Source: Proteobacteria bacterium UBA2383 (GTDB taxonomy: Bacteria > Pseudomonadota > Gammaproteobacteria > Competibacterales > Competibacteraceae). From it: a stretch of DNA of 6,120 bases. The notes under the pieces are model-generated. The model saw nothing but the letters and a program-made list of their open reading frames with translations, did not search any database and was not told where the DNA came from. The stretch spans positions 127 through 6,246 of the forward strand of contig DDST01000143.1 in assembly GCA_002343485.1 (NCBI GenBank). Reading direction: 5' to 3'. Positions within the stretch are counted from its first letter, which is position 1. Every line of letters begins with the position of its first letter. The translations under genes and the position numbers were made by a program. Shown here piece after piece: positions 3,652-6,120 of this stretch.

Positions 3652-6120
3652 ATGGCTTACACCTTTACTGAAAAACGACGCATTCGTAAAGATTTCGGCA
3701 AGCGCTCCAGCATTCTCGATGTACCTTATTTGCTGGCGCTCCAACTGGACTCGTATCGCGAGTTTCTGCAAGTCGAAACGCTGCCGGGTGAACGCCGCGA
3801 AATCGGATTGCATGCCGCCCTACGTTCAGTATTCCCAATTATTAGCTATTCGGGTAATGCCCAGTTGGAGTATGTCAGTTACCGGCTTGGCGAACCAAAC
3901 TTTGACGTGCGTGAATGTCAATTGCGCGGGCAAACCTATGCTGCGCCACTACGGGTGCGTCTGCGGCTAGTGTTGATGGACAAGGATGCTGAAGCGGGGG
4001 CGTCCAAGATCAAGGACATTCGCGAAAATGAAGTTTATATGGGCGAATTGCCGCTGATGACCGACAACGGGACCTTCGTCATCAATGGCACTGAACGAGT
4101 AGTGGTTTCCCAGTTACACCGTTCGCCGGGTGTATTCTTTGATCATGATAAAGGCAAGACCCACTCTTCTGGCAAGTTGTTGTTCTCAGCGCGGGTTATT
4201 CCTTATCGAGGGTCGTGGCTGGATTTTGAATTCGATGTCAAGGATGTGCTATATGCACGCATTGACCGCCGCCGCAAACTGCCAGTGACCATCCTGTTGC
4301 GGGCGTTGTTTGACGAACCCAATCCCAACGATCCACAGGCGCGCAGCGTCAACGAGCGGATTCTCGAAATCTTCTTTGACACCAACACCGTGCGGATTGA
4401 GGGCGAGCAGATGACCCTGCTTTTAGCGCCCGAACGTCTGCAGGGTGAAACTGCCAGTTCCGATATTGCCATCGACGGACGGACCATTGTCAAGGCTGGC
4501 GAGCGAATCAAGCAAAAACATGTACGCGAATTAACGAAAGCCGGCATCAATACTTTCGTGGTGCATGTTGAAGATCTGGTCGGCAAGATCCTAGCGCATG
4601 ACCTGATAGATCCAAGGACGGGTGAGGCGCTGGGATTAGCGAATGATGAATTGACTTCGGACAAGCTGGAGAAAATCCTGGCTAGCGACATCGCTGAATT
4701 CCAAACACTCTATGTTAACGATGTTGACCATGGTCCTTTTATTGCCAACACCCTACGTGCTGATACGACGCGTACCCAGTGGGACGCTCAGGTGGAAATC
4801 TACCGGATGATGCGCCCTGGCGAGCCACCAACCAAGGATGCTGCGCAACGCCTGTTACATGACCTGTTCTTTCTCCCAGAGCGCTATGATCTATCCGACG
4901 TGGGACGCATGAAGTTTAACAGCCGGGTGGGCTACAATCAGAAGCCGATCCCCGGCATACCCGCCAAGGACTATCCCCCTGGCGTGTTGTCCATGGAGGA
5001 CATCCTGGCGGTACTCAAGACCTTGATCGATATCCGTAATGGCCGGGGTCAGGTTGATGATATTGACCACCTAGGCAATCGGCGCATTCGCTGCGTTGGT
5101 GAGATGGCCGAAAATGTATTTCGTATCGGGTTGGTGCGAGTTGAGCGCGCGGTTAAGGAACGGCTGAGCCTGGCGGAGGCTGAAGGTTTGACTCCGCAGG
5201 ATCTGATTAACGCCAAGCCAGTCGGCGCTGCCATTAAAGAATTCTTTGGCTCCTCGCAATTATCGCAATTCATGGATCAGAATAACCCGCTGTCCGAAGT
5301 GACCCATAAGCGGCGGGTGTCAGCGCTGGGGCCAGGCGGCCTGACCCGTGAGCGCGCAGGTTTCGAGGTGCGCGATGTTCATACTACTCACTATGGCCGG
5401 GTTTGCCCTATTGAAACCCCAGAAGGGCCGAATATCGGTTTGATCAACTCGCTGGCGGTTTACGCCCGCACCAATCCCTATGGGTTTCTGGAAACGCCCT
5501 ACCGGCGGGTCGAAAATGGCCGTGTCATGGACCAGATCGACTATTTGTCGGCGATTGAGGAAGGCCAGTATGTCATCGCTCAGGCCAATGCAGCGCTGGA
5601 CGCCGAAGGCCGGTTGACAGACGATCTGGTGTCCTGCCGTCACCTGAATGAATTTGCATTACTCGCCGTTGACCGGGTGCAGTACATGGACGTGTCGCCC
5701 AAGCAAATCGTTTCGGTTGCAGCAGCACTCATCCCGTTCCTAGAGCATGACGACGCCAACCGGGCTCTGATGGGATCCAACATGCAGCGCCAGGCAGTGC
5801 CCACCCTCCGTGCTGAAAAGCCACTGGTCGGCACCGGTATGGAGCGAATTGTCGCTCGTGATTCGGGAGTCTGTGTTATCGCCCGGCGTGGTGGCGTGGT
5901 AGATTCGGTTGACGCTGGACGCATTGTCGTACGCGTCAATGATGCTGAAACTGAAGCGGGTGAGCCCGGCGTAGATATTTACAACCTGACCAAGTATACC
6001 CGTTCCAATCAGAACACTTGTATCAATCAGCGGCCACTGGTGCAAGTAGAAGACCGGGTGGCGCGCGGCGATGTATTAGCTGACGGTCCATCCACTGACA
6101 TGGGCGAGCTGGCCCTGGGC
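3652..6120 (+). CDS. rpoB: RNA polymerase beta subunit, N-terminal 823 residues (runs off window)
   Basis: The beta subunit forms one pincer of RNA polymerase and half of its active centre. The open frame is uninterrupted for 823 codons to the window edge, against about 1342 in E. coli, so roughly the last 40% is missing. ATG3652 has GAGGAA (3641-3646) five bases upstream and gives the family start (M-x-Y-x-x-TEKRRIRKDFGKR). Landmarks: GELPLMTDNGTFVINGTERV (131-150); the lobe with the proteobacterial insertion (~237-365); EIYRMMRPGEPP; DDIDHLGNRRIR. The rifampicin-region cluster I begins with GSSQLSQFMDQNNPLSE (533-549) and is followed by THKRRVSALGPGGLTRERAGF (551-571). Numbering is E. coli plus 26 from there on, from four loop length differences upstream. 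The window stops at the equivalent of E. coli residue 797, about 16 residues before the active-site Glu813/Asp814. All rifampicin-contact residues I can align match E. coli, except conservative Ile-to-Val changes at 550 and 556, so a sensitive enzyme is inferred. rpoC is expected downstream. Confidence 0.98.
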   Translation, partial: MAYTFTEKRRIRKDFGKRSSILDVPYLLALQLDSYREFLQVETLPGERREIGLHAALRSVFPIISYSGNAQLEYVSYRLGEPNFDVRECQLRGQTYAAPLRVRLRLVLMDKDAEAGASKIKDIRENEVYMGELPLMTDNGTFVINGTERVVVSQLHRSPGVFFDHDKGKTHSSGKLLFSARVIPYRGSWLDFEFDVKDVLYARIDRRRKLPVTILLRALFDEPNPNDPQARSVNERILEIFFDTNTVRIEGEQMTLLLAPERLQGETASSDIAIDGRTIVKAGERIKQKHVRELTKAGINTFVVHVEDLVGKILAHDLIDPRTGEALGLANDELTSDKLEKILASDIAEFQTLYVNDVDHGPFIANTLRADTTRTQWDAQVEIYRMMRPGEPPTKDAAQRLLHDLFFLPERYDLSDVGRMKFNSRVGYNQKPIPGIPAKDYPPGVLSMEDILAVLKTLIDIRNGRGQVDDIDHLGNRRIRCVGEMAENVFRIGLVRVERAVKERLSLAEAEGLTPQDLINAKPVGAAIKEFFGSSQLSQFMDQNNPLSEVTHKRRVSALGPGGLTRERAGFEVRDVHTTHYGRVCPIETPEGPNIGLINSLAVYARTNPYGFLETPYRRVENGRVMDQIDYLSAIEEGQYVIAQANAALDAEGRLTDDLVSCRHLNEFALLAVDRVQYMDVSPKQIVSVAAALIPFLEHDDANRALMGSNMQRQAVPTLRAEKPLVGTGMERIVARDSGVCVIARRGGVVDSVDAGRIVVRVNDAETEAGEPGVDIYNLTKYTRSNQNTCINQRPLVQVEDRVARGDVLADGPSTDMGELALG

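Noticed and set aside
3599..3970. 123-codon + strand frame overlapping the start of rpoB
   Set aside because: It is in another frame of rpoB, lacks a Shine-Dalgarno, and its product has no recognisable motif.
4203..4691. 162-codon minus-strand open frame inside rpoB
   Set aside because: It is antisense to highly conserved rpoB codons, its serine/arginine-rich product resembles no family I know, and it has the look of a codon-bias shadow. The same applies to the minus-strand frames at 5049-5273, 5320-5643, 5640-5939 and 5740-6045.
1..6120. Novel system, mobile element or CRISPR array
   Set aside because: Every long frame on the + strand is a core gene in its conserved order, spacers are short, and there are no repeat-spacer units or transposase-like frames.

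Overview
The window is a conserved translation/transcription housekeeping cluster, all on the + strand: 3' end of tRNA-Trp, secE, nusG, rplK (L11), rplA (L1), rplJ (L10), rplL (L7/L12), and the first 823 codons of rpoB, which runs off the right edge. Protein similarity to the E. coli proteins is high throughout. SecE has the three-membrane-segment form. RpoB carries the region between residues ~237 and ~365 that corresponds to the proteobacterial beta insertion (E. coli ~225-343). Together these point to a gammaproteobacterium. The tRNA-Trp directly before secE is an arrangement I recall from Pseudomonas and other non-enteric gammaproteobacteria (tufB-trnW-secE) rather than E. coli. Two loop insertions in RpoB suggest a lineage away from both E. 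coli and Pseudomonas, but I cannot name a genus.

Layout: 1-41 is the tRNA-Trp 3' part. 126-503 is secE and 516-1055 is nusG, 12 bases apart. After a 90-base leader containing a likely L1-binding hairpin come rplK (1146-1577) and rplA (1581-2276), separated by 3 bases. A 198-base spacer holds a probable promoter, a long imperfect hairpin, a three-way-junction RNA matching the L10 leader, and a perfect hairpin just before the rplJ ribosome binding site. rplJ (2475-3008) and rplL (3063-3437) follow. A 214-base spacer then holds a strong intrinsic terminator, which should act as the rpoBC attenuator, and further hairpins before rpoB (3652-6120+). There is no gene-free stretch over 300 bases.

Functionally, secE encodes a translocon subunit, nusG a transcription elongation factor, rplKAJL the two mobile stalks of the 50S subunit, and rpoB the RNA polymerase beta subunit. 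The RNA elements between genes fit the known logic of this cluster: L1 represses rplKA, L10-(L12)4 represses rplJL, and partial termination after rplL lets ribosomal stalk proteins be made in excess over polymerase.

I found no mobile element, CRISPR array, defence system or unknown gene. The points worth a second look are RNA-level: a hairpin that captures the tRNA 3' end, a decoy/true Shine-Dalgarno near-repeat that shares one complementary strand ahead of rplJ, the attenuator region, and the clade-specific RpoB loops.
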